DNA of 64,000 bases from Rugamonas sp. A1-17 (GCA_025548565.1 JAJLPB010000014.1:177599-241598); one strand, 5' to 3'; counted from the stretch's first letter, positions 10,601-20,123 are shown. Notes: generated by a model from the letters alone, not told the origin. Numbers and translations: made by a program.

Positions 10601-10675
10601 CAGCACGGCGCCGCTGGCGATCAGGGCCAGCTGCGTGACGGCGATGGCGATCGCGGTTTTCCTGGTATTGTTCAC
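7631..10675 (-). CDS. TonB-dependent outer-membrane receptor (glycan uptake)
   Basis: A 1014-aa receptor: signal peptide (residues 1-25), a VVVVGQR-type TonB-box region, a plug domain with ADDIGKLPDKSVTEVL and MPGVTIDR, then a large beta-barrel ending in the aromatic C-terminus LNYSF. This is the Xanthomonas/Caulobacter-style carbohydrate transporter type. The start is a GTG at 10675 with GGGAG 9 nt upstream; the ORF runs open for 75 codons further without similarity. It is divergent from GH39 across a 258-bp region holding operator B and should import the oligosaccharides produced by surface enzymes, using TonB energy. Confidence 0.93.
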   Translation of the reverse strand: MNNTRKTAIAIAVTQLALIASGAVLAQSAPGPTVVVVGQRGALESAQNIKKNADEIVDSVVADDIGKLPDKSVTEVLQRMPGVTIDRTMNRVDPQQGVGDGIAHFAAEGTGVSIRGLGSGQVRSEFNGRDSFSANGGRSLSFEDVPPELMAGVDVYKNPSAEQIEGGIGGLVNLRTALPFDSKGRKFALSTDVSGSSLRKKTSPPSLSGLYSDRWETGIGQVGLLIDLAHSKIATRSDSMSISPYISRDDLVAGDSTRRWVTPGASWGSNTYERTRDGLYGALQWKKGDLMSYVTFLRSKYKMHTGENSFFVGTNPATLTVDPGAVFDDRGALVTGTLRDASNSGLGFGSGLGFGTDARASGRDSDTRDVSWSGTWHASNAWTFKADLQHVEAKTAGYDNTIGLGGWVPSQTVSLGGSLPAFTFDKTSQDFLADPSHYYWGFTQVHRDVATAKMNTARIDAKYTFDHPVLVDLRFGVRATERSSLTQSTHDSEWTQISQGWAVGPNSWQPLSQFAALADPRFAGNTSLHQFDNFFGGTAPAPAAVLVPDMALTGSVDAIAKLHTYYTTLCQEANATGRSNDCSFKLPPFGDATGLNEQHERTQAAYAQLRFGFDKAPYPIDGNIGVRVVRTNPRSVGYTLFTPPKKPLLPGVPDIPESSQKQSFENDYTKVLPSLNLRMKVSDELQFRMALSRGMARPDFYQLQAYTTLGLDVKTHTPPGENQQPVVDSISYSGSLRGNTALKPVMANNIDLTAEYYFGRASSATVGVFSKYLTDLIISQTTVYPLKDVTGQSHDFMVSGPVNGMDARVSGLEAGFQTYFDKLPGLWSGFGVSGNYTYIDSSTTYHNPVTGAWCTPKDTLNANQVRNLQGCDTDGRVFGNMPLSGLSRNSLNAALLYDKGPLSMRLAYSWRGKYLQSTNAYGTAGGDGIDRNPDSPNQGGAYSVNYGLPTWGGAYGQVDFGFQYKLTDNLRMGAQVGNLTNQVYKQYMQQGIGMKLRSAFYTGRSFGAQLNYSF

Positions 10676-10840
10676 CTTACATATCTCCCAATTTATTTTG
10701 ATGTTTTCGGATCCTCCTGCGGCGCCATGGCCCCGCAGCTTGATCGGTTTCATTCTGATTGTGGGCATGGCCCGCCGCAACGATGAAATCCCACAAGCGG
10801 GCCACGAAAAGCACAAGCCCGCCGGTGGCGCGCGGCCGCC

Positions 10841-10880
10841 GGATTTCGTTTGCCGTTTGAGGTATTTCGTCCTTGCCGCG
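10841..10880 (+). promoter_or_regulatory. Putative XylR/AraC-type operator B
   Basis: ATTTCGT occurs at 10843-10849 and again at 10864-10870, spaced 21 bp, with TTGAGG before the second copy and CTTGCCGCG after it. It lies about 65 bp before the GH39 start and about 170 bp from the receptor start, so it could serve both divergent genes. It is the best match to operator A. Confidence 0.62.
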
Positions 10881-10933
10881 CGGGGGCCGTGCGGACACAC
10901 TTGCGCGACCCGTCAAGACAACAAGGACCTGAA

Positions 10934-12532
10934 ATGAGATATACGCATCAACGCCGCCTGGCCGCACTCGCGGCACTCGCGGCGCTCAGCCTGCCGCTGG
11001 CCAGCACGCAGGCCATGGCCGCCACCATCGCGCCGCGCGACATCGCGCTCGACACGGCGCAGGCCACCGCCCCGCTCGACCGCTTCTTCGACCTGTCCGT
11101 CGGCTCGGACTACCCGGGCACGCTGATCCGCGACGACAGCATGGCGCAACTCAAGACGGCGTCCGACGAACTGGGCTTCCGCTACCTGCGCTTCCACGCC
11201 ATCTTCCACGACGTGCTCAATACGGTGCGGATCGAGAACGGCAAGACGGTCTACGACTGGACCGGCATCGACACGCTGTACGACAAGCTGCTGGCCCGCG
11301 GCATCAGGCCGTTCGTCGAACTGGGTTTCACGCCGAAGGCGATGGCTACGTCGCAGAGCAAGATATTTTATTGGGCCGGCAACACCTCGCACCCGGATCC
11401 TGCGGCCTGGAAGGATCTGATCGCGGCGTTTATCCGCCACGTCGAGGCGCGCTATGGCGAAGCGGAAGTGCGCAGCTGGTTCTTCGAGGTGTGGAATGAA
11501 CCCAACCTGAGCGGCTTCTGGGAAGGCGCCGACCAGCAAGCATATTTCGAGCTGTACGACCTCACGGCAAAGACGATCAAGGCCATCGATCCGGCCTTGC
11601 GCGTGGGCGGGCCGTCGACGGCGGGCGCCGCCTGGGTGCCGGAGTTCCTGGCCCATGCGAGCCGCAGCGGCGCCGCCGTCGATTTCGTCAGCACGCACAC
11701 CTACGGCGTCGAGGGCGGCTTCCTCGACGAGAAAGGCGTGGGCGACACCAAGCTGTCGCCGTCGAAGGACGCCATCGTCGGCGACGTGCGCCGCGTGCGC
11801 GAGCAGATCGATGCCATCAGCTACCACGGCCTGCCGATGTATTTCACCGAGTGGAGCACCAGCTATACGCCGCGCGACCTGGTGCACGATTCCTACATCA
11901 GCGCGCCCTACATCCTCAGCAAACTGATGGCGTCGCGCGGCCTGGTGCAGGGCATGAGCTACTGGACCTACACCGACCTGTTCGAAGAGCCGGGCCCGCC
12001 GAGCAAGCCGTTCGAAGGCGGCTTCGGCCTGATGAACCCGCAGGGCATCCGCAAGAGCGCGTGGTTCGCCTACAAATACCTGCACGCGTTGCAAGGCAAG
12101 GAAATCGCGCTGAAGGATGGCCAGGCGCTGGCGGCCGCCGATGGGGACAGCGTGGCCGCCCTGGTGTGGGATTTCCAGCAGCCGGAGCAGAAAGTCAGCA
12201 ACCGCCCGTTCTACGGCCACATCGTGCCGACCACCGACGCGGCGCCGGCCGCCCTGCGCCTCAGCCACCTCAAGGCCGGCAAATACCACCTGCAAGTGCG
12301 GCGCACGGGCTACCGCGCCAACGACGCGTATTCCGCCTATCTCGACATGGGCGCGCCGGCCACGCTCACACCGGACCAGGTCGGCAAGCTCCACACCCTG
12401 ACCAGCGACACGCCGGAGACGGACCACGTGGTCACGGTCGGCAAGAACGGCGCGTTCAGCGTGACCGTGCCGATGCGCGCCAACGACCTGGTGCTGGTGA
12501 CGCTGAAACCGGCGGGCAAGACCGGGCGATAA
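10934..12532 (+). CDS. Exported GH39 glycosidase (beta-xylosidase-like)
   Basis: A 532-aa enzyme with a signal peptide (AxA cleavage at AMAA, about residue 30). The (beta/alpha)8 domain carries the GH39 acid/base E189 in FEVWNEPNLSGFW and nucleophile E306 in MYFTEWSTSYT. FYWAGNTSHP and GGFGLMNPQG are also family-typical. A C-terminal beta-sandwich follows. The family removes beta-linked xylose (also alpha-L-iduronate in animal enzymes). A weak GGACC-type ribosome site lies before the ATG. It is expressed away from the receptor gene under operator B. A GH39 domain also occurs in the fusion protein at 41335-44136. Confidence 0.92.
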   Translation: MRYTHQRRLAALAALAALSLPLASTQAMAATIAPRDIALDTAQATAPLDRFFDLSVGSDYPGTLIRDDSMAQLKTASDELGFRYLRFHAIFHDVLNTVRIENGKTVYDWTGIDTLYDKLLARGIRPFVELGFTPKAMATSQSKIFYWAGNTSHPDPAAWKDLIAAFIRHVEARYGEAEVRSWFFEVWNEPNLSGFWEGADQQAYFELYDLTAKTIKAIDPALRVGGPSTAGAAWVPEFLAHASRSGAAVDFVSTHTYGVEGGFLDEKGVGDTKLSPSKDAIVGDVRRVREQIDAISYHGLPMYFTEWSTSYTPRDLVHDSYISAPYILSKLMASRGLVQGMSYWTYTDLFEEPGPPSKPFEGGFGLMNPQGIRKSAWFAYKYLHALQGKEIALKDGQALAAADGDSVAALVWDFQQPEQKVSNRPFYGHIVPTTDAAPAALRLSHLKAGKYHLQVRRTGYRANDAYSAYLDMGAPATLTPDQVGKLHTLTSDTPETDHVVTVGKNGAFSVTVPMRANDLVLVTLKPAGKTGR

Positions 12533-12587
12533 GCACCGCCGGTGCGGTCCGCCGGCCCGGGCCGCATCGGCCGGCTCCGCGTGAGGC

Positions 12588-15032
12588 TCAGCGCAGCGCG
12601 CCGTGGTCCAGGCTGGCTCGCCCGCGCGCGTCGAGCCGCACGTCGGCCGTCCGGCCGGCATGACGCAGGCGCACGGTGGCGCCCGGATGGCCGCGCAGGA
12701 CCACCTTGCGCACCTGTCCATCGGCCCAGTCGAGGTCCAGCTCGACGCCGCCGCGAGCCCGAAGGCCGCGCACGCTGCCTTCGGGCCACGCGCCCGGCAG
12801 CGCCGGCAGCAGATGCACCTCGCCGCCCCACGACTGCACCAGCATCTCGAGGATGCCGGCGGCGCCGCCGAAATTGCCGTCGATCTGGAACGGCGGGTGC
12901 GCATCGAACAGGTTCGCATAGGTGCGCTCCGGCCCGAGCAGTCCACGCAGGATGGCCAGCGCGTGCTGGCCATCGGCCAGCCGCGCCCACAGCGCGAGAC
13001 GCCACGCCGTGGCCCACCCCGTCGAGCGGTCGCCCCGGGTGCGCAGCGTGGTCCTGGCCGCGGCGGCCAGTTGCGGCGTGTCACGCACGTTGATCTGTTC
13101 GCTCGGGTAGACGGCGTACAGGTGCGACACGTGGCGGTGCTGCTGTTCCGGCGCGCCCGCGTCCCAGTCCTCCAGCCATTCCTGCAACTGGCCCTGGGCG
13201 CCGATGCGGTCCGGCGCGATGCGGGCGCGCAGGCGCGCCAGCGTCGCCGCCAGGTCCGGATCGGGCTCGCCCAGCGCGCGGTGCGCGGCCAGCGTCCAGT
13301 CGAACAGGTCGCGCACGATCTGGCGGTCCATCGCCGGCCCTGCGCACAGCGCGAAGCCGGGATGATGGATATTCTCCGGCGAGATCGACGGCGAGGTGAC
13401 CAGACCTCGGTGGCCCGGGTCCTCGACCAGCGTGTCGGCGAAGAACAGCGACGCGCCCTTCAGCAGCGGATAGAGGCGACGCAGGAAGGCGTCGTCGCGG
13501 CCATAGTCCCAATGGTCCCACAAGGTCTTGCACAACCACGCGCCACCGCACGGCCACATGCCCCAGTTCGGCCCGTCGATGGGCGCCGTGGCGCGCCACA
13601 GGTCGGTGTTGTGGTGCGCCACCCAGCCGCGCGCGCCGTACATCTTCCGCGCGGTGACGGCGCCCGTTTGCGCCAGCTCTTCCACCATGCGCAGCACCGG
13701 CTCGACGCACTCGCCAAGGTTGGCCGCTTGCGCCGGCCAGTAATTCATCTCCGTGTTGATGTTGATGGTGTATTTGGAACCCCACGGCGGATTGTTCCCC
13801 TCGTTCCAGATGCCCTGCAGGTTGGCCGGCTGGCCACCCGGCCGCGACGACGACAGCAGCAGGTAGCGCGCGTACTGCACATACAGCGCGGCCAGCGCCG
13901 CCACTTCGGCGTCGTCCGCGCCCTCGGCGGCGGCGACGCGGCGGTCGGTCGGCACATCCGGCTCGCCGGGGCCGATCCGGATCGTCATCCGCCCGAACAG
14001 CTTGCGGTGTGCGGCAACGTGATCGTCCTTCAGGCGCGCGTAGGGCTTCTTCGCCGCCGCGTTCGTGCGCGCGCGCACCTGCGCGACCGGGTCGCCGTCC
14101 ACATCCGCGAAGTTCACATAGCTGGTGGCCGCCGCGACGACCAGCGTGACGGCACGCGCGCCGCGCACGCGCAGGCGATCGCCGTCGGTGTCGATACGGC
14201 CGTCGCCGACGGCGCACACACGCACGGCGTAGCGCAACGCGCCCGCGATGCCCGACGCCCCGATGTTGCGGCCTTCGACCAGCAGCGCGCCCGGACCATC
14301 GGCGCCGACCGCCAGCGAGGCCGGACGCCGGTCCGCCTCCAGCGCCTCGGTGTGGTCCCAGGCAGCGCCGGGAGCACCCGCCGGCGCGCTGCCGTATTGG
14401 ACGTCGCGCGGATGGCGGTAGCCGACGTCGAAGTCCAGCGTGCCGCCCTGCGCGACCAGGCGCAGCACCACCACGCCGTCCGGCGCACTGGCGTAAGCTT
14501 CACGCAGATGGCGCACTCCGCCGCTGGAGAATTGCATGGCGGCGATGGCGGTGTCGAGGTCGAGCGAGCGCCGGTAGCCGTCCGCGCCATCGAGGCCGTG
14601 AAAATCGATCAGCAGGTCGCCCGCCGCGCCATACGGCATCTGGCTGGCGGGACGCGCCATGACGTCGCTCGACACCAGTTCCGTCGCCTCCTTGTAGCGG
14701 CCCTCCTCCAGCAGCGCGCGCACCCGCGGCAGAGCGGCGCGCGCGGCCGGATTGTTCGGGTCGTAGGGACCGCCGGCGAACAGCGTGCCTTCGTTCAGTT
14801 GCAGGCGCTCCTGCGCCACGCGCCCGAACACCATCGCGCCCAGGCGGCCGTTCCCGAGCGGCAGCGCCTCGACCCATTGGCCGGCGGGACGCTCGTACCA
14901 CAGCGCGAGCCGGCCCCGGGCTTGGCTGCCGCCCTGCCGCAAGGTGGCGCCGGCCAAGGCGGGAAAGACTGCCGCCAGGCCCGCCGACACGAGCAGCCTG
15001 CGGCGGGTGGAACTGTGGCGTTGTTGTTTCAT
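12588..15032 (-). CDS. GH95 glycoside hydrolase (alpha-L-fucosidase / alpha-L-galactosidase)
   Basis: An 814-aa enzyme covering the full GH95 fold: N-terminal beta-sandwich (WVEALPLGNGRLGAMVFG, LNEGTLFAGG), (alpha/alpha)6 catalytic domain with NEGNNPPWGSKYTININ and EMNYWPA, and the C-terminal QIDGNFGG segment containing the expected catalytic Asp. The N-terminus STRRRLLVSAG looks like a twin-arginine signal. Known members hydrolyse terminal alpha-1,2-L-fucose, or L-galactose on xyloglucan or complex xylan. It is the last gene of a minus-strand series GH2-GH5-GH95 and converges with GH39. Confidence 0.93.
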   Translation of the reverse strand: MKQQRHSSTRRRLLVSAGLAAVFPALAGATLRQGGSQARGRLALWYERPAGQWVEALPLGNGRLGAMVFGRVAQERLQLNEGTLFAGGPYDPNNPAARAALPRVRALLEEGRYKEATELVSSDVMARPASQMPYGAAGDLLIDFHGLDGADGYRRSLDLDTAIAAMQFSSGGVRHLREAYASAPDGVVVLRLVAQGGTLDFDVGYRHPRDVQYGSAPAGAPGAAWDHTEALEADRRPASLAVGADGPGALLVEGRNIGASGIAGALRYAVRVCAVGDGRIDTDGDRLRVRGARAVTLVVAAATSYVNFADVDGDPVAQVRARTNAAAKKPYARLKDDHVAAHRKLFGRMTIRIGPGEPDVPTDRRVAAAEGADDAEVAALAALYVQYARYLLLSSSRPGGQPANLQGIWNEGNNPPWGSKYTININTEMNYWPAQAANLGECVEPVLRMVEELAQTGAVTARKMYGARGWVAHHNTDLWRATAPIDGPNWGMWPCGGAWLCKTLWDHWDYGRDDAFLRRLYPLLKGASLFFADTLVEDPGHRGLVTSPSISPENIHHPGFALCAGPAMDRQIVRDLFDWTLAAHRALGEPDPDLAATLARLRARIAPDRIGAQGQLQEWLEDWDAGAPEQQHRHVSHLYAVYPSEQINVRDTPQLAAAARTTLRTRGDRSTGWATAWRLALWARLADGQHALAILRGLLGPERTYANLFDAHPPFQIDGNFGGAAGILEMLVQSWGGEVHLLPALPGAWPEGSVRGLRARGGVELDLDWADGQVRKVVLRGHPGATVRLRHAGRTADVRLDARGRASLDHGALR

Positions 15033-15134
15033 GTGCTCTCTTCTGTGTACATTTCAAGGATTGAAAACAATATCAGACAGCGGCCGCGCGATCGCGCGCG
15101 CGGCCTTGCTGTCATCGTACTCGGGCGGCTGGAT

Positions 15135-17300
15135 TTACAGCCAGTCGATCGAATCGACGTAGATGGTGCCGGTCCACGCCGCGCTGGTGGTGAACCGCAA
15201 GCCCAGCCGGTTGAGCGGCGCGATGGCGGTCGCCGGCACGGTCAGCGTGACCGTGTTCCAGGCGCCGGCCGTCAAGCCGCCGTACGGGGTCGAGGCCCAA
15301 GCCCAATGGTAGTCCTGCAGATAGGGCTCGACTGTCGTGACCGGACTGCCAGTTGGAATCCAGACGTGGAAGGTGACCGTCGCACCAGCGGGCACGACCA
15401 CGCCGCTGGCCTCGACCGACGAGGTGCCGGCCGCCGTGCCGCCGAAGTTCACCGCCAGCGACCGGTTGCCCGCGAAGTGCTGCGTGGCGGAGGTGTCGAC
15501 GGTCACTTGCGCGCTACCCGACGAAAACAGTTGCGTATCGGCCTCGAACGAGAATTTCGCCGGGTCGGGGTTGACGCCGGGCGTGCGGGCGCGGGCCTCG
15601 GTGGAGAAACCGGACACGCCGGAACCATTCACCGCCGTCACGCGGTAAAAGTAGGTGGTGCCGTCGTTGAGCCCGGTATCCGTGTAGGACGTGCCGGCGA
15701 TGCCGCTGACCGATGGCGCGACCGGTTCGTTGCCCGACGCCGCCGCGCGGTAGATGTTGTAGCTGGTGGCGCCGGCGACGGGCTGCCACGTCAACGCGAC
15801 CTGGCCCGCGCTGGCCGTCGCAGCGACGCCGGTCACCGCGTACGGTGCGCCGTTGGGCGGCGGAGGCGCCACGCCGCCGGTCAGGGCGGTGACCAGGTCC
15901 GGGTCGGTGATGGCGCCGGTGTCGTATTTGAACGGCGCGTTCGGCGTGCTCCAGTAGAACGGGCTCAGGCCGTGGGCTCGTGCGGACTCGGCCACGAACT
16001 TGTTCCAGTACAGCCGCGACGCGTTGTTGTAGACCTGCTCGGTGCCGGTCAGGCCCGGGGTCCCGGCGGCCTGGAACTCGCCCACCATCACCGGCACGCC
16101 CTTGTCGGCGAACTGTACCTTCAACTGCTCCATGCCGGCGTCGATGGCGCCTTCCTCGCCCCACGCGGCGGCGTTGCGGGCGGGATTGCCGGCATAGTGG
16201 TAGGCCGGGCCCCAGAAGTACATCGCGTTGCCCCACGACTGATCGTTGTGGATGATCGTAAACAGCGACGGCGTGTAGTTGTGGAATTCGACCGCGAGGC
16301 GGCCCGCGGTGGAGTCGGTCGGCAGGGTCGTGAACCAGGAGGTGTCCCCGCCGCCCTGCAGCACCAGCCAGCGGTTGGCGTTGTTGCCGCCGGCAGCGCG
16401 CACCGTGTTGACGAAGGTCTGGTAGTACGACACCAGCGTCTTCATCTGGGTGGGCGACTTGATGTCCGGCTCGTTCGCGGCGGCGAACACCAGGTGGTTG
16501 TCATAGCCGGCGAAGGTGGCCGCGATCTGCGTCCAGAAGGCGCGCACCTTGGCGTCGAGCGCGGGATCGACGGTGTCGCCGATATGGCTGTCGAACCAGC
16601 CGCCGTCCCAGTGCACATTGATGACCGCGTACATGCCGGCGGCGATGCTGGAGTCCACCGCCTGCTTGACCTTGGCCATGTAGTCGGCGTTGATCTGGTG
16701 GGTGACCGGGTCGGCGTTCGAATCCCAGGCGCACGGAATGCGCACGGCGTTGAAGCCGGCGTTGGCGGCGGAGATGAAGACCGACTGGCCCGGGATCGAA
16801 TAACCCCAGATGGCCTCGAGCGAATTGCCCAGGTTGAAGCCGCGGGTCGGCAGCGGGAACGGCGTCGCCAGCGCCGGCGCGTTCGGATCCTGCACCGCGA
16901 CAGAGCCGGTGTACAAGGTCGCGCCGCCGGTCTTGTCCCTGATCGTGACGGCCTTGATGCCGGCGCTGCCGGCGGGCGTGCACTTGAAGCGCGCCTCGGT
17001 GGGCGTGATCGAGATCGTGGTCATGCGGGTGCAGTCCGTCACGGACAACGCCAGCGTGCCAGACAACTTCGCGCCCGAGACCTGGAAATAGGCTTGCTGG
17101 CCAAGCTTGGGCGTCGCCAGTCCGCTGAAACCGGCGTCGGCCGAGTTCACGCCGCTGACGCTGGCGGCAGTGGGTCTGCTGGTCGACACCGAGGCCAAGG
17201 TGACGCTCGCGCCAGGTCCGCCGCCACCGCCGCCACCGTCACCACAGGCTGCCAGGCAAACGGCGGCAGCAAGCGCAGCACAAATGAGATTTTTATTCAT
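15135..17300 (-). CDS. GH5 endoglycanase lipoprotein with Fn3 and carbohydrate-binding module
   Basis: A 721-aa surface or periplasmic lipoprotein (lipobox LAACG, then a glycine stretch as linker). An N-terminal Ig-like domain is followed by the GH5 barrel (RGFNLGNSLEA, FNAVRIPCAWD, NVHWDGGWFD) with acid/base E277 (AANEPD) and nucleophile E408 (MVGEFQA). Then come a proline linker, an Fn3 domain (about residues 510-600) and a C-terminal jelly-roll binding module ending YVDSIDWL. The likely role is endo-cleavage of the polymer outside the inner membrane. The subfamily (cellulase, xyloglucanase, mannanase) is not resolved. The start has a GGGGGG ribosome site. Confidence 0.92.
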   Translation of the reverse strand: MNKNLICAALAAAVCLAACGDGGGGGGGPGASVTLASVSTSRPTAASVSGVNSADAGFSGLATPKLGQQAYFQVSGAKLSGTLALSVTDCTRMTTISITPTEARFKCTPAGSAGIKAVTIRDKTGGATLYTGSVAVQDPNAPALATPFPLPTRGFNLGNSLEAIWGYSIPGQSVFISAANAGFNAVRIPCAWDSNADPVTHQINADYMAKVKQAVDSSIAAGMYAVINVHWDGGWFDSHIGDTVDPALDAKVRAFWTQIAATFAGYDNHLVFAAANEPDIKSPTQMKTLVSYYQTFVNTVRAAGGNNANRWLVLQGGGDTSWFTTLPTDSTAGRLAVEFHNYTPSLFTIIHNDQSWGNAMYFWGPAYHYAGNPARNAAAWGEEGAIDAGMEQLKVQFADKGVPVMVGEFQAAGTPGLTGTEQVYNNASRLYWNKFVAESARAHGLSPFYWSTPNAPFKYDTGAITDPDLVTALTGGVAPPPPNGAPYAVTGVAATASAGQVALTWQPVAGATSYNIYRAAASGNEPVAPSVSGIAGTSYTDTGLNDGTTYFYRVTAVNGSGVSGFSTEARARTPGVNPDPAKFSFEADTQLFSSGSAQVTVDTSATQHFAGNRSLAVNFGGTAAGTSSVEASGVVVPAGATVTFHVWIPTGSPVTTVEPYLQDYHWAWASTPYGGLTAGAWNTVTLTVPATAIAPLNRLGLRFTTSAAWTGTIYVDSIDWL

Positions 17301-17435
17301 GTGTCCCCCCTTCAGAAAAAATTTACATTGGATGAGCACACATTATTGGCAACGAAGCGACGAAAACTCCACCACGTTTTCCCTCGAACGCGAGTGAAAA
17401 AACAGCGGCCCCAGCCGAGCCGCCGATGCCCGCCG

Positions 17436-20084
17436 CTACTGGTTGTTCAAGCTTCCAGCGACCTGGATCTCGGCCACGCCGGCCGCGTCGCCGGTGGCGG
17501 TGCGCACGCTCAGGCGCAGCTTCCTGCCGGTGCGCGGCGCCGTCCGCAGCTCGATTGCGGTGGCGGCGTCGTCGCTCAGCGGCAGGTCGGCCAGCGGCTC
17601 CCATTGGCCGTTCGCGGCCTGCAGTTCGGCATGCACGGCATAGCGGCCGGCGGCAGGCAAGGTGACGCTGAGCCGGTGCACACTCACCACGCGCTCCAGG
17701 TCGATCGCCACCCAGCCTTCCGCGTCGCCCGGGGCCGGCGCCCAGAAGCTGGCCGGGTCGCCGTCATTGACCAGCCGCGACGAATGGCCGGCCGCGGACG
17801 AGCTGGCGGCGGTCGGGTTGTTGCTGCCGAAGAGCTGGTCCTGCCCCGCCGCCGCCACGGCGGGCGCCATCGGACGGTAGAAGCGCTCCGCCGCCAGCGC
17901 GGTGACGCCCGGCTGGAACGGCGGGCCATCGGTGACCGCGAGCTCCAGTGTGGCGTCGCGCAGCCCGGGAGAGCTGGCGCGCAGGTGGCTGACGCCGGAC
18001 TGCCAGCTGCGCATGGCGATCGCGGCCTGGCCGTCGCGGATCGGGATGTCGCCGTCGGGCGTGAAGTCGATCCGGCGGCCGGTCGGCAGCTCGCCCGGGC
18101 CGGCCTCGATCTCCAGGTGAACAGGCGGGCTGTTGCTCAACGCCCGGCCGTCGGCATCGACCACGGTGACCACCAGTTGCACGTCGTCGGTGCCGTCGGC
18201 GTGGCGCAGCTCGGGCGCACTGGCGCTCAGCCGCAGTGCCGCCGCGCGCCCGGCCGCCGGCCATGCGGGCGGCGCGATGCCGCGGTAGGCGTTGCGGTAC
18301 CAGTACCAGGCGCGCTTGGGCAAACGCGCGTAGTCGATCAGGCCCATCGAGCCGAACTGGCGCCCGGCGATCGAGCCATGATCGAAGCCGGCCCATATCG
18401 CCTCGCCCGCGCGCCAGGACGGGCGCCAGCTGTCGGGCCGGCCCGCCACCGCGCCGGGCGTCCGTTCGAGGTCGCCCCAGCCGGGCTCGTAGTTGCCGGG
18501 GCGGTCGGCGATGGTCGAGCCGTACTCGGACACCAGGTTCGGCATCCCCGGATCGGGGAAGAGGAAGGCGCCATCGCCGTTGTACGCGGCGATGTCGCCC
18601 AGACGATCGAGCTCGCCGCGCTGCACGCCGCTGACCGCGGCCGGGCGCGACGGGTCCAGCCGGTGCGACAACGCGACCATCTCCTTGAGCACCCGCCGCG
18701 TGTCCGGCAGGGTGCCGGCGGCCGTGAAGAACTGCTCGTTGCCCATGCTCCAGGCGACAATCGAGGGGCGGTTGCGGTTGATGCGGATCATCTCGCCCAA
18801 CTGCTGCCGCAGGCTGGCGTCGAAGTCCGCGCGGTGCGCCGGCTCGGCGGGATAGGCCGACGCGCCCCACGGACTGGCGAAGCCGGCCGTCCCCCAGAAC
18901 GGCGCCTCGGACAGGAACAGCAGGCCGAGACGGTCGGTGGCCTCGGCGAAATGGGGATCGTGCGAATAGTGCGAACCGCGGATGAAATCGAATCCGGCCT
19001 CCTTGATCAGCGCGACATCGCGCTCGATGGCGCCGTTCGTCACCGCGTCGCCCCAACCGGCCTGGTCCTGGTGGACGTTGGCGCCGCGCAGGTAGCGGTG
19101 CCGGCCGTTGAGGAAGAAGCCCCGGTCCGCCGTCCACGAGAACCAGCGGAAGCCGAACCCGGTCTCGAACACGTCTTTCACCCGGGCGCCGGTGACCAGC
19201 CGCGTCACCGCGCGGTACAGCGCGGGCGTCTCAGGCGACCACAGCGCGGGCCGGTGGATGGGCGCCGACGTTTGGCGCACCGTCGCGACGGCGCCGCGCG
19301 GCACGCGGACACTGGCGCGCGGCAGGCTGGCGATCTTGCGATTGCGGTCGTCGAAGATGTCGGTCAACACGGTGACCGTCTGATCGCCGAGGCCGTCGTT
19401 GCGGACCTCCGTCTCCAGCACGACCCGGCCGCGCCCGGCCGGCAAGCCGGGCGTCGTGACGCTGGTGCCGGTCCATGGCACGTGGACGTCCTCCGTTTCC
19501 ACCAACCAGACGTCGCGATACAGGCCGCCACTGAAAACGTGCTCGCCGGCGCGCGGCGCCAAGGTTGGGTCCCAGCGGTTGCTGACCCGCACCGCGATCG
19601 TGTTGCGGCCCGCGCGCAGCGCGCTGGTGAGGTTGACGGGAAAGCCGGTGTAGCCGCCGCGATGGCGCGCCAGCCGCACGCCATTGACGTACACCGTGGC
19701 GTCCTGGAAGGCCGCCTCGAATTCCAGGAAGGTTTGCCGGGACGCCGACAGCTTGTCGACCGTCAGTGTCTTGCGGTACCAGCCCTCGCCGACGTAGAAG
19801 GACGCCGACTGGAAATACGGCATGCTGAAGCTGTGCGGCAGTCCGACCGCCTCCCATTGACGGTCGTCGAAATCGGGCGCTTCCGCGCCCGCCAGCTCGC
19901 CCAGATGAAACCGCCAGCCGGCGTTGAAGCTGGCACGCTGGCGTACCGGCGCCGTCGCGGGCGCCACGCCGGGCTGCCGGGGACTGGTGGTCGGCGCTGG
20001 CGCCGCTTGCACCGCGAGCGGCAGCACCAGGGCGAGCCGGACTGCAAAGCCAAGGAGGATACGTTTCAACGGCCACCCTTTCAT
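17436..20084 (-). CDS. Exported GH2 glycoside hydrolase with C-terminal discoidin-like module
   Basis: An 882-aa secreted enzyme, signal peptide about residues 1-28 (LALVLPLAVQAAPA). GH2 sugar-binding, Ig and barrel domains follow, with acid/base E450 (WSMGNEQFF) and nucleophile E520 (VSEYGST). A DUF4982/BIG-like region and a C-terminal F5/8 type C (CBM32-like) domain end the protein. Two starts are possible: the ATG at 20084, or a TTG at 20069 better placed behind AAAGGG. A terminator-like hairpin lies immediately before the start, and operator D lies upstream of that. It probably heads a unit with the GH5 and GH95 genes. Confidence 0.91.
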   Translation of the reverse strand: MKGWPLKRILLGFAVRLALVLPLAVQAAPAPTTSPRQPGVAPATAPVRQRASFNAGWRFHLGELAGAEAPDFDDRQWEAVGLPHSFSMPYFQSASFYVGEGWYRKTLTVDKLSASRQTFLEFEAAFQDATVYVNGVRLARHRGGYTGFPVNLTSALRAGRNTIAVRVSNRWDPTLAPRAGEHVFSGGLYRDVWLVETEDVHVPWTGTSVTTPGLPAGRGRVVLETEVRNDGLGDQTVTVLTDIFDDRNRKIASLPRASVRVPRGAVATVRQTSAPIHRPALWSPETPALYRAVTRLVTGARVKDVFETGFGFRWFSWTADRGFFLNGRHRYLRGANVHQDQAGWGDAVTNGAIERDVALIKEAGFDFIRGSHYSHDPHFAEATDRLGLLFLSEAPFWGTAGFASPWGASAYPAEPAHRADFDASLRQQLGEMIRINRNRPSIVAWSMGNEQFFTAAGTLPDTRRVLKEMVALSHRLDPSRPAAVSGVQRGELDRLGDIAAYNGDGAFLFPDPGMPNLVSEYGSTIADRPGNYEPGWGDLERTPGAVAGRPDSWRPSWRAGEAIWAGFDHGSIAGRQFGSMGLIDYARLPKRAWYWYRNAYRGIAPPAWPAAGRAAALRLSASAPELRHADGTDDVQLVVTVVDADGRALSNSPPVHLEIEAGPGELPTGRRIDFTPDGDIPIRDGQAAIAMRSWQSGVSHLRASSPGLRDATLELAVTDGPPFQPGVTALAAERFYRPMAPAVAAAGQDQLFGSNNPTAASSSAAGHSSRLVNDGDPASFWAPAPGDAEGWVAIDLERVVSVHRLSVTLPAAGRYAVHAELQAANGQWEPLADLPLSDDAATAIELRTAPRTGRKLRLSVRTATGDAAGVAEIQVAGSLNNQ

Positions 20085-20099
20085 CGATGAGCGCACATC

Positions 20100-20123
20100 A
20101 AAAAAAAGGCGGCCGAGGCCGCC
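20100..20123 (-). terminator. Intrinsic terminator-like hairpin in the GH2 leader
   Basis: On the minus strand, GGCGGC and GCCGCC pair around a 4-nt loop and are followed by eight T. It terminates the AraC gene, but it also lies between operator D (20240-20265) and the GH2 start (20084), only 16 nt before the ATG, so transcription from operator D must read through it. Confidence 0.75.

Noticed and set aside
12603..20090. A ~2,500-codon open frame on the plus strand
   Set aside because: It is antisense to GH95, GH5 and GH2, which carry clear catalytic motifs; long empty frames are expected opposite GC-rich genes. The translation is low-complexity R/A/G/V/H-rich without domains.
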